This document shows, in pieces, positions 35,642 to 43,774 of a stretch of DNA of 64,000 nt. Source of the DNA: JAVBPE01 sp031549865 (lineage in GTDB: Bacteria > Bacillota_I > Bacilli_A > Acholeplasmatales > Anaeroplasmataceae); contig JAVBPE010000006.1 of assembly GCA_031549865.1 (NCBI GenBank), forward strand, positions 1-64,000, read 5' to 3'. Every line of letters begins with the position of its first letter. The first letter of the stretch is position 1. Made by a program: the position numbers and the translations under genes. The notes beneath the pieces are model-generated. The model made no database searches and had not been told where the DNA came from. It worked only from the letters and a program-made list of their open reading frames with translations.

Positions 35642-35722
35642 TTACTTTAATTTCTTATTAGCTTTTATTAAATTAATAATAGCCGTTATAAAATTAATTA
35701 TGCTTGTAATAAAACCGCACAT
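35642..35722 (-). CDS. Candidate type I toxin peptide, 26 residues
   Basis: Begins MCGFITSIINF, continues with a hydrophobic stretch TAIINLI, and ends with Lys-rich KANKKLK: one short membrane helix with a positive tail, the typical make-up of type I toxins and holin-like toxic peptides. AGGAAG lies just before the ATG. The mRNA would start near 35838 (TATAAT at 35850-35845 on this strand) and end at the shared hairpin, giving about 240 bases with a long structured leader. Sequence does not match the Fst consensus (no central Pro), so only architecture supports it. Confidence 0.45.
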   Translation of the reverse strand: MCGFITSIINFITAIINLIKANKKLK

Positions 35723-35777
35723 AACTTCCTAATAAAATAAGATTTAAGTTCAATAATGTTAATTATCATACTTATCA

Positions 35778-35850
35778 CCTACTTTTGACACTTAGGATGT
35801 ATCTCTAACTCCATCAAGGTTTTTAACACCTTGCACCTAATATAATTATA
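35778..35850 (-). promoter_or_regulatory. Promoter and structured leader of the candidate toxin mRNA
   Basis: On the minus strand: TATAAT (35850-35845), then a hairpin CAAGGT/ACCTTG (35833-35828 with 35820-35815) and, near the first ribosome site, the repeat shared with the antisense RNA (35795-35778). Hairpins near the 5' end that hide the ribosome site are usual in type I toxin mRNAs. Confidence 0.4.
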
Positions 35851-36001
35851 ATTTAAAGATGAAATTACTTAAATAATAGTAATTTTTTTATTTTATAGTA
35901 TAAAAATTCATTATAAAAATTAATAATCAAATTAATAAAAATTATTTTTGATACGATTTATGCCAAAATGTGATATAATAGTATTGAATAGAGGTATTAC
36001 C

Positions 36002-38128
36002 ATGATCACTAAATTTTTATATGAAACAGATGAAAAGGGAAGAAAAACTATAAATGGGGTTGTTGAAAAAAAAGATGATGCTTATGACATTAAATTTTTT
36101 CCTATGCAAAATATGAATAGTTATAAATCTTCTGAACTTGAAACTGTAACATATAATAAAGGTGAGCAATTTTATTGCTATTTTAAAACACCAAATGGAA
36201 ATATGTATTTAGACATAAATTCTTTTAAAGATGAAGTGAAGGTTCAATTAAGTAATAATGTTAATCATGCAGCAAGTTTTTCAAAAGAATTTATATTAGT
36301 TATTTTATATAATAATGATTATTTTGGACTTGACGATGTGATATTTGTTTCTTCTGGTTATTTCATAACAAATAAGGGCTTATTAAAAGATAACTATGAA
36401 AACTTTTTCCAAAAAGCTGCTGATCAAGGCTATATTCAAGTAAAAAAAGATGGCGCAAGTTACTTTGTTGCGAAAAATGATAAAGATGAATATTTTTTAG
36501 TTAATGAATTAAGAAAAGCATCTCGAATTCATAAAAATATAAGTCGTAAAGTAGTTGTAATAAATGAATTCATAAATCGTGATACTGAAAGAAAAGCTTT
36601 ATCTTTTTCTGAATTTGACGTTTTAGCTGCAGAAAAAGAGTACTATTTTGCTGGAATAAGATTGAATTTTGATAATGATGTATTATCTATAATAGAAGAT
36701 TCATTTCTTACATATGACACTGATCGTTTAATTGCCAGTGAAGAGGTTTACCAAACTATGAAAGATATATTCTTCGCAATAAAAGAACCTAAGAATAAAG
36801 GTTCATATATCGTGGAAATAGATAATAGATTTGTTAAATATGAAAATAATAAGTTTGAATTTGTTAATGATTCAAAATTAGCTACAGTTCTTGATAGTAG
36901 TAAGGTATTAGTTGTTGAAGAAGGACTTCGATTATTTAAGCCTTCATTTACGATAAATAAGTATAGTGCAGATTGTGCCTATTTACATCAAATAGATAAG
37001 AATAATTATATTTTAGGTGAAACGAATAATGATTATATCTCTGTTAAACCAGTAAATAAAGAAACATATGATAAATTTAATGAAATTTTTGCGAATTTTT
37101 CAATGAAAAATGAAGGTTCAATTTTATTAAGCGATAATAATTATCTCCAAATTGAATTTAAGTCAATTAAAGAATTCAGTATTAATTGGTTAGATTCTAG
37201 TTTAAATGCAACAATTCTAACAGATGAAGAATTAGCAGTATTAATTGAAGTTTTACGTTTGAAAGTTCAAAAAAGAGAAATCAAAAATATTATAAATAAT
37301 GAATTTTTGAAAAAATCAAATATTGAATCAAGTAATGAAGTATTTAATATGGCAAAAGAATATCAAAAATTCATGAATCTAATTTTAGAGAAAAATCATC
37401 GAATTCAATCTTATACCGATTTAGATTCAATAAGAACTGAAACAGAAAAAGGAACTTTAGAATATTTACGAAGATTTTTTGCTAAAAACATTTTAGATTC
37501 TGAAGAATTATTCGAAGAAATATTTGATAAAAAAGTAATTAATAATGTTTTAATTGTTGGTTCAGGCTGCAATCTAGATATAATTGCTCTAAATAATATT
37601 TGTCAAAAATTAAATTTGAATATTAATTTATACACTATTGAAACAGCAAAATGGGGATACTTCCCAAAAGTTACATTATCAAAAAATATTAACTATAAAG
37701 CAGCGTATCGTTGTGGATTTTCTAATATAACACTTAATTTAATCAACAATATAGATTTAATATTATTCTCTAGACATTTTAAAGAAGAAGGCGAACCTTT
37801 AAATAAAATTTTTGATGCCATTTTAGCACTAGATAAAGATTTTGTATTTGCAAATACAAAAATGTGTAATTTAAATAAATTCAATGATTCATTCCATGAA
37901 TATTTTAAAGCCAAATTAAATGTTCGAAGAAAATATTTTACTCATACAGAAGAAGACTTTAAAGAAGTCTTAAATATAAGTCATAAAACAACTCAAGGAA
38001 TTCAAAAAATATATCATAATTCTGGTGGTTTCTCTTTACCTGTTATTGATAAACAATTTTCTTATCAAAGTATTATTGTAAAATCTGATAAGCAATTAAA
38101 TGATTTTTTTCCAAAAACAACGAAATAA
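36002..38128 (+). CDS. Large protein of unknown function with a Rossmann/methyltransferase-like C-terminus
   Basis: 708 residues from the ATG at 36002 (AGAGG upstream; the frame is open further up but without a site). No signal peptide or membrane helix. The first 500 residues are Asn/Lys/Asp-rich, strand-heavy and unrecognised. From about 515 on, VLIVGSGCNLDIIALN looks like motif I of a Rossmann methyltransferase, with an acidic end of strand two (LYTIE) and DLILFSRHF where motif IV would be, though the Asp-Pro-type catalytic motif is absent. It stands alone with its own terminator. No function can be given. Confidence 0.6.
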   Translation: MITKFLYETDEKGRKTINGVVEKKDDAYDIKFFPMQNMNSYKSSELETVTYNKGEQFYCYFKTPNGNMYLDINSFKDEVKVQLSNNVNHAASFSKEFILVILYNNDYFGLDDVIFVSSGYFITNKGLLKDNYENFFQKAADQGYIQVKKDGASYFVAKNDKDEYFLVNELRKASRIHKNISRKVVVINEFINRDTERKALSFSEFDVLAAEKEYYFAGIRLNFDNDVLSIIEDSFLTYDTDRLIASEEVYQTMKDIFFAIKEPKNKGSYIVEIDNRFVKYENNKFEFVNDSKLATVLDSSKVLVVEEGLRLFKPSFTINKYSADCAYLHQIDKNNYILGETNNDYISVKPVNKETYDKFNEIFANFSMKNEGSILLSDNNYLQIEFKSIKEFSINWLDSSLNATILTDEELAVLIEVLRLKVQKREIKNIINNEFLKKSNIESSNEVFNMAKEYQKFMNLILEKNHRIQSYTDLDSIRTETEKGTLEYLRRFFAKNILDSEELFEEIFDKKVINNVLIVGSGCNLDIIALNNICQKLNLNINLYTIETAKWGYFPKVTLSKNINYKAAYRCGFSNITLNLINNIDLILFSRHFKEEGEPLNKIFDAILALDKDFVFANTKMCNLNKFNDSFHEYFKAKLNVRRKYFTHTEEDFKEVLNISHKTTQGIQKIYHNSGGFSLPVIDKQFSYQSIIVKSDKQLNDFFPKTTK

Positions 38129-38152
38129 AATTGGGATTTTCCCAATTTTTTT
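38127..38152 (+). terminator. Intrinsic terminator
   Basis: AAAATTGGG / CCCAATTTT stem, 5-base loop, long T run; overlaps the stop codon of the gene before. Confidence 0.88.
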
Positions 38153-38163
38153 TTAATTATTTA

Positions 38164-38192
38164 TTGACATATTTATATTTATAATTTAATAT
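38164..38192 (+). promoter_or_regulatory. Promoter of the TetR-ABC exporter operon
   Basis: Perfect TTGACA at 38164-38169, 17 bases, TAATAT at 38187-38192. Confidence 0.7.
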
Positions 38193-38198
38193 ATAGTT

Positions 38199-38224
38199 AT
38201 CGATATATATTAATCGATATATAT
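38199..38224 (+). promoter_or_regulatory. Repeated operator site for the TetR regulator
   Basis: ATCGATATATAT twice, separated by two bases (period 14), each opening with the palindrome ATCGAT. Lies at the expected transcription start. Likely bound by the TetR protein encoded 20 bases on. Confidence 0.6.
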
Positions 38225-38243
38225 CTAATAAAGGAGAAGTACT

Positions 38244-38816
38244 ATGCCACCAAAAGTTAAGATAACAAAAGAAATGATTATAAATTCAGCATTTGAAATA
38301 GTTAAAGAATTTGGATTAAAAGAATTATCTGCAAAATCTGTTTCTAAAAAGCTAAATTGCTCAACACAACCAATATTTTGGGTTTTTGAAACAATAGATA
38401 ATTTAAAAAAAGCAGTCGAGATAGAAGTGAATCGAGTATATAATTCATATATGATAAAGGAGATACCTGGGTTACCATTATTTAAATCTATTGGATTTAA
38501 TTATGTAATGTTTGCAAAATATGAACCAAATTTATTTGAATTTATGTTTATGAGTGAAAGAACAAAAAATTTGAATCCTGATCAAATAATTGAAATTGAT
38601 GATAATAAAGAATATATTTACCAAACTATTCAAGAAAGTTATGATGTGACAATAGAAATTGCTAGAAAAATCTATTTATATATGTGGATATTTTCGCATG
38701 GAATTGCAACTTTAATTGCCTTGAACAAAAATTTATTTACTGATAAAGAAATTGGTGAAGCATTAACAGATAATTTTCAAGGATTAATAATCAGATTAAA
38801 GAAAGAGGGTAAATAA
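38244..38816 (+). CDS. TetR-family regulator of the ABC exporter
   Basis: 190 residues. Helix-turn-helix at about 25-50: LSAKSVSKKLNCSTQPIFWVF, with the QPIFW variant of the recognition helix. The C-terminal part (MFAKYEPNLFEFMFMSERT) resembles the WHG-type TetR C-terminal domain. AAAGGAGAAG precedes the ATG. Followed by an ABC ATPase after 1 base, so it probably represses its own operon and releases in response to an exported compound. Confidence 0.85.
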   Translation: MPPKVKITKEMIINSAFEIVKEFGLKELSAKSVSKKLNCSTQPIFWVFETIDNLKKAVEIEVNRVYNSYMIKEIPGLPLFKSIGFNYVMFAKYEPNLFEFMFMSERTKNLNPDQIIEIDDNKEYIYQTIQESYDVTIEIARKIYLYMWIFSHGIATLIALNKNLFTDKEIGEALTDNFQGLIIRLKKEGK

Positions 38817-38817
38817 T

Positions 38818-39510
38818 ATGATAGAAGCAAATGATTTAATTAAAGGATACAATAATGGAGAAAATGTTTTGTATGCAATAAATAAAGTTTCTTTAAAAAT
38901 AGATGACGGGGATTTTGTTGTGATACTTGGTCCATCTGGAAGTGGTAAATCAACTTTAATTAATACCTTATCGGGCTTAGAAAAAGCAGATAGTGGTATT
39001 TTAAAATATGATAACGTAATAATATCAAATATGAATGATAACGAATTGACTGAATTTAGACGAAAAAAAGTTGGTTTTGTGTTTCAAAATTATTATTTAT
39101 TACCATCATTAAATATTGAAGCCAATATCAAGATGGGCGCCAATTTATCTGGAAATAAGGAACTAACAAAAGTCATAGAAGCGGTTGGTTTAAATGGAAA
39201 AGAAAATAAATTTCCATTTCAATTGTCTGGTGGTGAACAACAACGCGTATCTATTGCCCGTGCACTAGCCAAAAATCCTAAAGTTTTGTTTTGTGATGAA
39301 CCAACAGGTGCGTTAGATGAAGAAACAGGAAGACAAGTTTTAAATTATATTATTAATTTGCAAATTAAAAATAAATTTACGCTAATAATGGTCACTCATA
39401 ATAAAAATTTTGCATCACTGGCAGATAAAGTTATAAAGATGAATAGTGGTAAAATTGGTGAACTAATAATAAATGATAAAAAGTTATCAGTTGATGAGAT
39501 AGAGTGGTAA
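38818..39510 (+). CDS. ABC exporter ATP-binding protein (MacB/LolD type)
   Basis: 230 residues. Walker A GPSGSGKST, Q-loop FVFQNYYLLPSLN, signature LSGGEQQRVSIARAL, Walker B VLFCDEPTGALDE and H-loop VTHN: a clear member of the MacB/FtsE/LolD group that pairs with FtsX-type permeases. Energises the permease of the next gene, which starts 1 base after its stop. In Bacillota such pairs often export antimicrobial peptides or lipids. Confidence 0.93.
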   Translation: MIEANDLIKGYNNGENVLYAINKVSLKIDDGDFVVILGPSGSGKSTLINTLSGLEKADSGILKYDNVIISNMNDNELTEFRRKKVGFVFQNYYLLPSLNIEANIKMGANLSGNKELTKVIEAVGLNGKENKFPFQLSGGEQQRVSIARALAKNPKVLFCDEPTGALDEETGRQVLNYIINLQIKNKFTLIMVTHNKNFASLADKVIKMNSGKIGELIINDKKLSVDEIEW

Positions 39511-39511
39511 T

Positions 39512-40654
39512 ATGATTACACATAAAATAATATTTAAACAATTTGGAATTATTTTATTATCACTGTGCACAGTTTTTGTTTGCACATTATTTCTTAATAT
39601 TAATATAGATATGCGTGCTATAAAAGATTTAATTCTTACTACCGAGGGAGTTCAAATTTATAATGCGAAGATGATAATGTATAATACTATTATTGCTGCT
39701 TGTGGTGGGGTTGTTGGATTAATTATTGTATTAGTTTTATTTTTTACGATTGTCAATTACATTGATGATAATTCAAAGAATCTTGGTATTTTAAAAGCCT
39801 TAGGTTACTCAAGGAAAAAATTAGCATTAATGTTTTATAAATATGGATTATGCATCTTATTTGGTTCCATTATTGGTTTCATTATAGCGTTTTGTTTTAT
39901 GCCAGTGGTATATAATGGCTTTAATGATCCTGCACTTCCTAATGTAAATATTCATTTCAATTTTTTAACATTACTTTTTACAGTTATTATACCATATATG
40001 ATTTTTACAATTATTGGAATAGTTATTGCTTTTTGGAAACTTAAAAAAACACCACTTGAACTTATAAAAAATATAAAAAAAGAAAAAAAACAGACATATA
40101 AAGAAAGAAAAAACAAAGAGTATGCTTCCTTTATTATAGAAGTAAAATATAATTCAATTAAACGAAGTAAAATGCCATTATTATTTACTTTAATTGGAGC
40201 GTTTTGTTTTAGTGCGCAAATTCAAATGTCATTATCAATGGATTCATTAAATGTAAGTGTTTTATTTACGGGTATAATTTTAATAGTTGGGATCCTTTTA
40301 GGGACAACAACACTTATCATTTCGCTTTCATCAGTTGTCAAGAATAATAAAGACTATTTAGCAATTTTAAAAGCATATGGTTATACAAACAAAGAATGCA
40401 ATATAATGTTGTTCCCTTTATATCGCATAACTTCATATTTAGGATTTATAATCGGAACGCATTATCAATATTTCTTTTTAAAAGCGATGGTAGGTTTATT
40501 TACAGGTCCATATGATATGGTTATAGAATATAGATTCAATTTTAAAGCATTTGTTATTACAATATTTTCATTTATAATTTTATTTGAATTTTTAATGTAT
40601 TTATATAAAACACAAATAAAAAAATTATCATTGAAGAAAGTTATTGAAGCATAA
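39512..40654 (+). CDS. FtsX-like ABC permease
   Basis: 380 residues. Two similar halves, each with an FtsX-type block. The first has helices near 10-28, 55-85 and 105-130, with LGILKALGYSRKKLALMF; the second repeats it as LAILKAYGYTNKECNIMLF. The family's extracellular loop is short, about 40 residues. Together with the preceding ATPase it should form a MacB-like transporter with a single permease chain. Substrate unknown. Confidence 0.85.
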   Translation: MITHKIIFKQFGIILLSLCTVFVCTLFLNINIDMRAIKDLILTTEGVQIYNAKMIMYNTIIAACGGVVGLIIVLVLFFTIVNYIDDNSKNLGILKALGYSRKKLALMFYKYGLCILFGSIIGFIIAFCFMPVVYNGFNDPALPNVNIHFNFLTLLFTVIIPYMIFTIIGIVIAFWKLKKTPLELIKNIKKEKKQTYKERKNKEYASFIIEVKYNSIKRSKMPLLFTLIGAFCFSAQIQMSLSMDSLNVSVLFTGIILIVGILLGTTTLIISLSSVVKNNKDYLAILKAYGYTNKECNIMLFPLYRITSYLGFIIGTHYQYFFLKAMVGLFTGPYDMVIEYRFNFKAFVITIFSFIILFEFLMYLYKTQIKKLSLKKVIEA

Positions 40655-40703
40655 CAATATTTTTAAAGAAAGATAATACGCATAAAAAATAATAATCATA
40701 TAT

Positions 40704-40746
40704 AAACCTTTTTAGTTAAGAAATATTAATTAAAAAGGTTTTTTAA
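40704..40746 (+). terminator. Intrinsic terminator
   Basis: AAACCTTTTTA / TAAAAAGGTTT stem followed by T residues; the loop is long (16 bases). Confidence 0.75.
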
Positions 40747-40806
40747 TATTAAAAAAATGTATTAATATGTTATAATAAAAACAATAAATTAGAAGTAGGT
40801 AGAGTT

Positions 40807-41673
40807 ATGAAACAATATTTAGAAATGTGCAATTATGTATTAAATAACGGATTAGAAAAATGGGATAGAACTAATACAGGAACTATCTCTTTATTTGGCT
40901 ATCAAATGCGTTTTAATTTGCGCGATGGGTTTCCTTTAGTAACAACTAAAAAAGTTCATTTGAAGAGCATTATTCATGAATTGTTATGGTTCATAAGTGG
41001 CGATACAAATATAAAGTATTTAGTAGACAATGATGTTAGAATTTGGAATGATTGGCCATATGCAAAATATCAAAAATCAAATGAATATAAAAATGAAACT
41101 ATAGATGAATTTATACTTAAAATAAAGAGTGATGAACAATTTGCAAAAAAATACGGTGAACTTGGGCCAGTTTATGGTAAGCAATGGCGCGATTTTGATG
41201 GGGTTGATCAGTTAGCTAATTTAATTAATGATATTAAAAATAATCCAGATAGTAGAAGATTAATTATTAGCGCTTGGAATCCTCCAAAAATACAAGATAT
41301 GGCTTTACCACCATGTCATTGTTTTATGCAGTTTTATGTTAATGATAATAAATTATCATGCCAATTATATCAAAGAAGTGCTGATATATTTTTAGGTGTA
41401 CCTTTTAATATTGCTTCATACGCTTTATTTACAATGATGATAGCCCAAGTTACAAACTTAGAATTAGGCGACTTTATTCACACTATAGGTGATTGTCATA
41501 TTTATTCTAATCATGTTGAACAAATAAAACTACAATTAATGCGTGAACCAAAAACACTTCCAACTATGGTTTTAAATAAAAATGTAACAAGTATTTTTGA
41601 TTTCAAATATGAAGATTTTAAATTAGAAAACTATGAATCACATAAATCAATTAAAGGTAAGGTAGCTGTATAA
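40807..41673 (+). CDS. thyA: Thymidylate synthase
   Basis: 288 residues. Makes dTMP from dUMP with methylene-tetrahydrofolate. Active-site Cys in LPPCHCFMQF, nucleotide-binding QRSADIFLGVPFNIASYA, RRLIISAWNP and the GELGPVYGKQWR block. The start region WDRTNTGTISLFG is typical. Stop overlaps the folA start. TATAAT lies upstream. Confidence 0.97.
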   Translation: MKQYLEMCNYVLNNGLEKWDRTNTGTISLFGYQMRFNLRDGFPLVTTKKVHLKSIIHELLWFISGDTNIKYLVDNDVRIWNDWPYAKYQKSNEYKNETIDEFILKIKSDEQFAKKYGELGPVYGKQWRDFDGVDQLANLINDIKNNPDSRRLIISAWNPPKIQDMALPPCHCFMQFYVNDNKLSCQLYQRSADIFLGVPFNIASYALFTMMIAQVTNLELGDFIHTIGDCHIYSNHVEQIKLQLMREPKTLPTMVLNKNVTSIFDFKYEDFKLENYESHKSIKGKVAV

Positions 41674-42143
41674 TGATAAAACTAATTTGGGCCATGGATA
41701 AAAATTGGCTAATAGGAAAAGATGATTTGATTCCTTGGCACATAAAAGAAGATTTATTGTATTATAAATCTGTTACAAATAATCAAACAGTTTTAATGGG
41801 AGAAGTTACTTATTATTCCTTGAAAAAGTACTATAAGAATAGAGACCTTCCATATGGTAAAATATATGTTGCATCATTAAATGAATTAACTCTTACTGAT
41901 GCAATAGTAATAAAAGATTTAGATAACTTTCTAAAAGATAATACTGAAGACTTATATGTTGTTGGGGGATCAACAATTTATAAAATTGCACTTCCATATG
42001 CTGACATGCTATATATATCATTTATAAAAGGTGAATATGAAGGAAATAGGTATTTTCCAAAATTTGATTTAAATAAATATGAATTAATAAAGAAAGATGA
42101 AACAGACGCAGTTATCTATACTGTGTATAAAAAAATTTTGTGA
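41673..42143 (+). CDS. folA: Dihydrofolate reductase
   Basis: 156 residues. Regenerates tetrahydrofolate from the dihydrofolate made by ThyA, the usual thyA-folA pair. MIKLIWAMDKNWLIGKDDLIPWHIKEDL carries the substrate Asp (D of KEDL), and VVGGSTIYKIAL is the NADPH loop. The first strand is slightly divergent (IWAMDKN in place of IVAMDxN). Overlaps thyA by one base. Confidence 0.93.
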   Translation: MIKLIWAMDKNWLIGKDDLIPWHIKEDLLYYKSVTNNQTVLMGEVTYYSLKKYYKNRDLPYGKIYVASLNELTLTDAIVIKDLDNFLKDNTEDLYVVGGSTIYKIALPYADMLYISFIKGEYEGNRYFPKFDLNKYELIKKDETDAVIYTVYKKIL

Positions 42144-42150
42144 GGGTAAT

Positions 42151-42945
42151 ATGTTAATATTAGTTATTTTGATTTTGTTGGCAGTATTATATACATTTTT
42201 ATTTAGTTTAATTGCGACAGGTTATTGGTTTATTTTATGGATTTTTTTAGGCATATTATGCTCTATTATTACATTCTTGTTATTTGTATTAATTAATAAT
42301 CCAATATTTAGATATACTAAACATACAAATAAATATAAGCATTTTGTAATGAGACAGGCAGTAGCATTTTTATTCATTTGCTTAAATATAAAAGTTGAAG
42401 TTATTGGCAAAGAAAATGTTCCAAAAGGAACTTTCGTTTATGTTTCAAATCATAAATCAAATACAGATGTTATGAGTGCCTATTATGCATGTAATACTGT
42501 AATGAGTGCGTGCGCTAAAAAGAGTCTTTCGAAGATTCCTTTAATGAAAGGGATAATGAAAGGGATGGAAGTAGTTTTTATTGATCGTGAAGACAATAGA
42601 GAGGGCGTAAAAGCTTTGTTACATGGTATTGAATTAGTTAAAGAAGGCTATCCAATGATTATTTTCCCTGAGGGTGGAATAAAGTCACGTGAAGTAGAAA
42701 CAATGACTGCTTTAAGACCAGGAGCATATAAACTGGCAACAAAAGCTGATGCCCCTATTTTACCTGCTACAATAATTGGATCATCTAAAATATATAAAAA
42801 GAAATTCTATAAACATGTTAAAGTAAAAGTAATATTACATAAGCCAATATATAAAGAAGAATATGAGACAATGAATACAACCGAATTGGGTAATTATATT
42901 GCTCAAATAGTTGACGGACCTATATTAAATGAAATTAAAAAGTAA
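42151..42945 (+). CDS. plsC: 1-acylglycerol-3-phosphate O-acyltransferase (PlsC family)
   Basis: 264 residues from the ATG at 42151 (GAGGG upstream; the ATG at 42097 lies in folA). Two N-terminal membrane helices, catalytic NHKSNTD (HX4D), substrate block FIDREDNREGV, FPEGGIKS, and the later PATIIGS. Makes phosphatidic acid at the inner membrane. The last 17 bases are shared with the next gene. Confidence 0.92.
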   Translation: MLILVILILLAVLYTFLFSLIATGYWFILWIFLGILCSIITFLLFVLINNPIFRYTKHTNKYKHFVMRQAVAFLFICLNIKVEVIGKENVPKGTFVYVSNHKSNTDVMSAYYACNTVMSACAKKSLSKIPLMKGIMKGMEVVFIDREDNREGVKALLHGIELVKEGYPMIIFPEGGIKSREVETMTALRPGAYKLATKADAPILPATIIGSSKIYKKKFYKHVKVKVILHKPIYKEEYETMNTTELGNYIAQIVDGPILNEIKK

Positions 42946-43150
42946 AATATTTTTAATAGCCGGCTTATTAGGAGCAATTCTTTATTTCATTGGACTTATT
43001 GGATTTTCAGTAATGATTAATAAAGATCCATATTCAACTTTAGTTTATGTATATTTTATAATTTTTGGGGTTGGCTTTATACCTGTAGTTATTTCATTAT
43101 TATATTTTATTATTACAAGATTCAAAAATAATAAAAGAAAAGAGGAGTAA
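42929..43150 (+). CDS. Small two-span membrane protein
   Basis: 73 residues with helices at about 6-30 and 38-62 and a basic tail NNKRKEE. No family recognised. Starts inside plsC by 17 bases and ends 1 base before the next gene, so it is translated as part of the plsC gene run. Confidence 0.6.
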   Translation: MKLKSKIFLIAGLLGAILYFIGLIGFSVMINKDPYSTLVYVYFIIFGVGFIPVVISLLYFIITRFKNNKRKEE

Positions 43151-43151
43151 T

Positions 43152-43706
43152 ATGCTTTTAGCACTAGATCCTATTATAACTGTTACAATTCTTATAGTAT
43201 TTATTTTAATTGTAATTTTAATAGTTAGCATAGTATGGTCAAATATACATAATAATAAAATTAAAAAATCATGTTTTGATATTTTCAATAATATTATTAA
43301 AGAGAGAAAATTAGATTCATACATTTTAAGAGAATCTGATGAAAGTTCTTATGATATTTATTTTGAATGTCGTACAAATATATATTTTGTTAAAATTGTT
43401 AAAAACTTAAGTAATCATGAAATTTGTGTTAATAATCGCATAAAATGGCAACTTAGTACAAGTCTTAATGATTCAAAAGTAAAATTAGTTGAAGATATTG
43501 AAGGACTTATGGACAAAAAGATTGATTTTCAAACTAAAAAGATAGTTAAAAAAATATTTATTATTTATCCAAATGCCAAATTATTGCTTCGATATATAAA
43601 CGAATGTGATTTGAACTTTATTTATCCAACTACTGATGTTTATGGTGCTAATATTATCACCTATCAAGCACTGAAAGAGAATCCAAATTTGATTGAAGGA
43701 AAATGA
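43152..43706 (+). CDS. Membrane-anchored protein of unknown function
   Basis: 184 residues: one N-terminal helix (about 8-28), then a soluble domain of about 150 residues with alternating strands and helices (YDIYFECRTNIYFVKIV, NNRIKWQLS, VKKIFIIYPNAK). The strand-helix order and the ...YPNAK.L.Y segment recall nuclease-like or NERD-like folds but catalytic residues are not evident. Ends in a terminator that overlaps its stop codon. Confidence 0.55.
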   Translation: MLLALDPIITVTILIVFILIVILIVSIVWSNIHNNKIKKSCFDIFNNIIKERKLDSYILRESDESSYDIYFECRTNIYFVKIVKNLSNHEICVNNRIKWQLSTSLNDSKVKLVEDIEGLMDKKIDFQTKKIVKKIFIIYPNAKLLLRYINECDLNFIYPTTDVYGANIITYQALKENPNLIEGK

Positions 43707-43730
43707 TAATTCATTTTCTTTTGTTTTTAT
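43699..43730 (+). terminator. Intrinsic terminator
   Basis: Perfect GAAAATGA / TCATTTTC stem with a 4-base loop, followed by TTTTGTTTTT; the first arm includes the stop codon of the gene before. Confidence 0.82.
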
Positions 43731-43774
43731 TTATTTAAAGTAAAAAATCAGGTATAATAAAGAAAAAGGTTGTG

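Noticed and set aside
35698..35769. A 23-residue minus-strand frame upstream of the candidate toxin peptide
   Set aside because: It has a ribosome site (AGGTGAT) but a mixed, less hydrophobic composition; it could be a leader peptide, yet the 26-residue frame fits a type I toxin better.
40463..40806. Search for a second small convergent RNA pair between the ABC exporter and thyA
   Set aside because: Only a terminator and a -10 box before thyA are present; no small frame or repeat was found.
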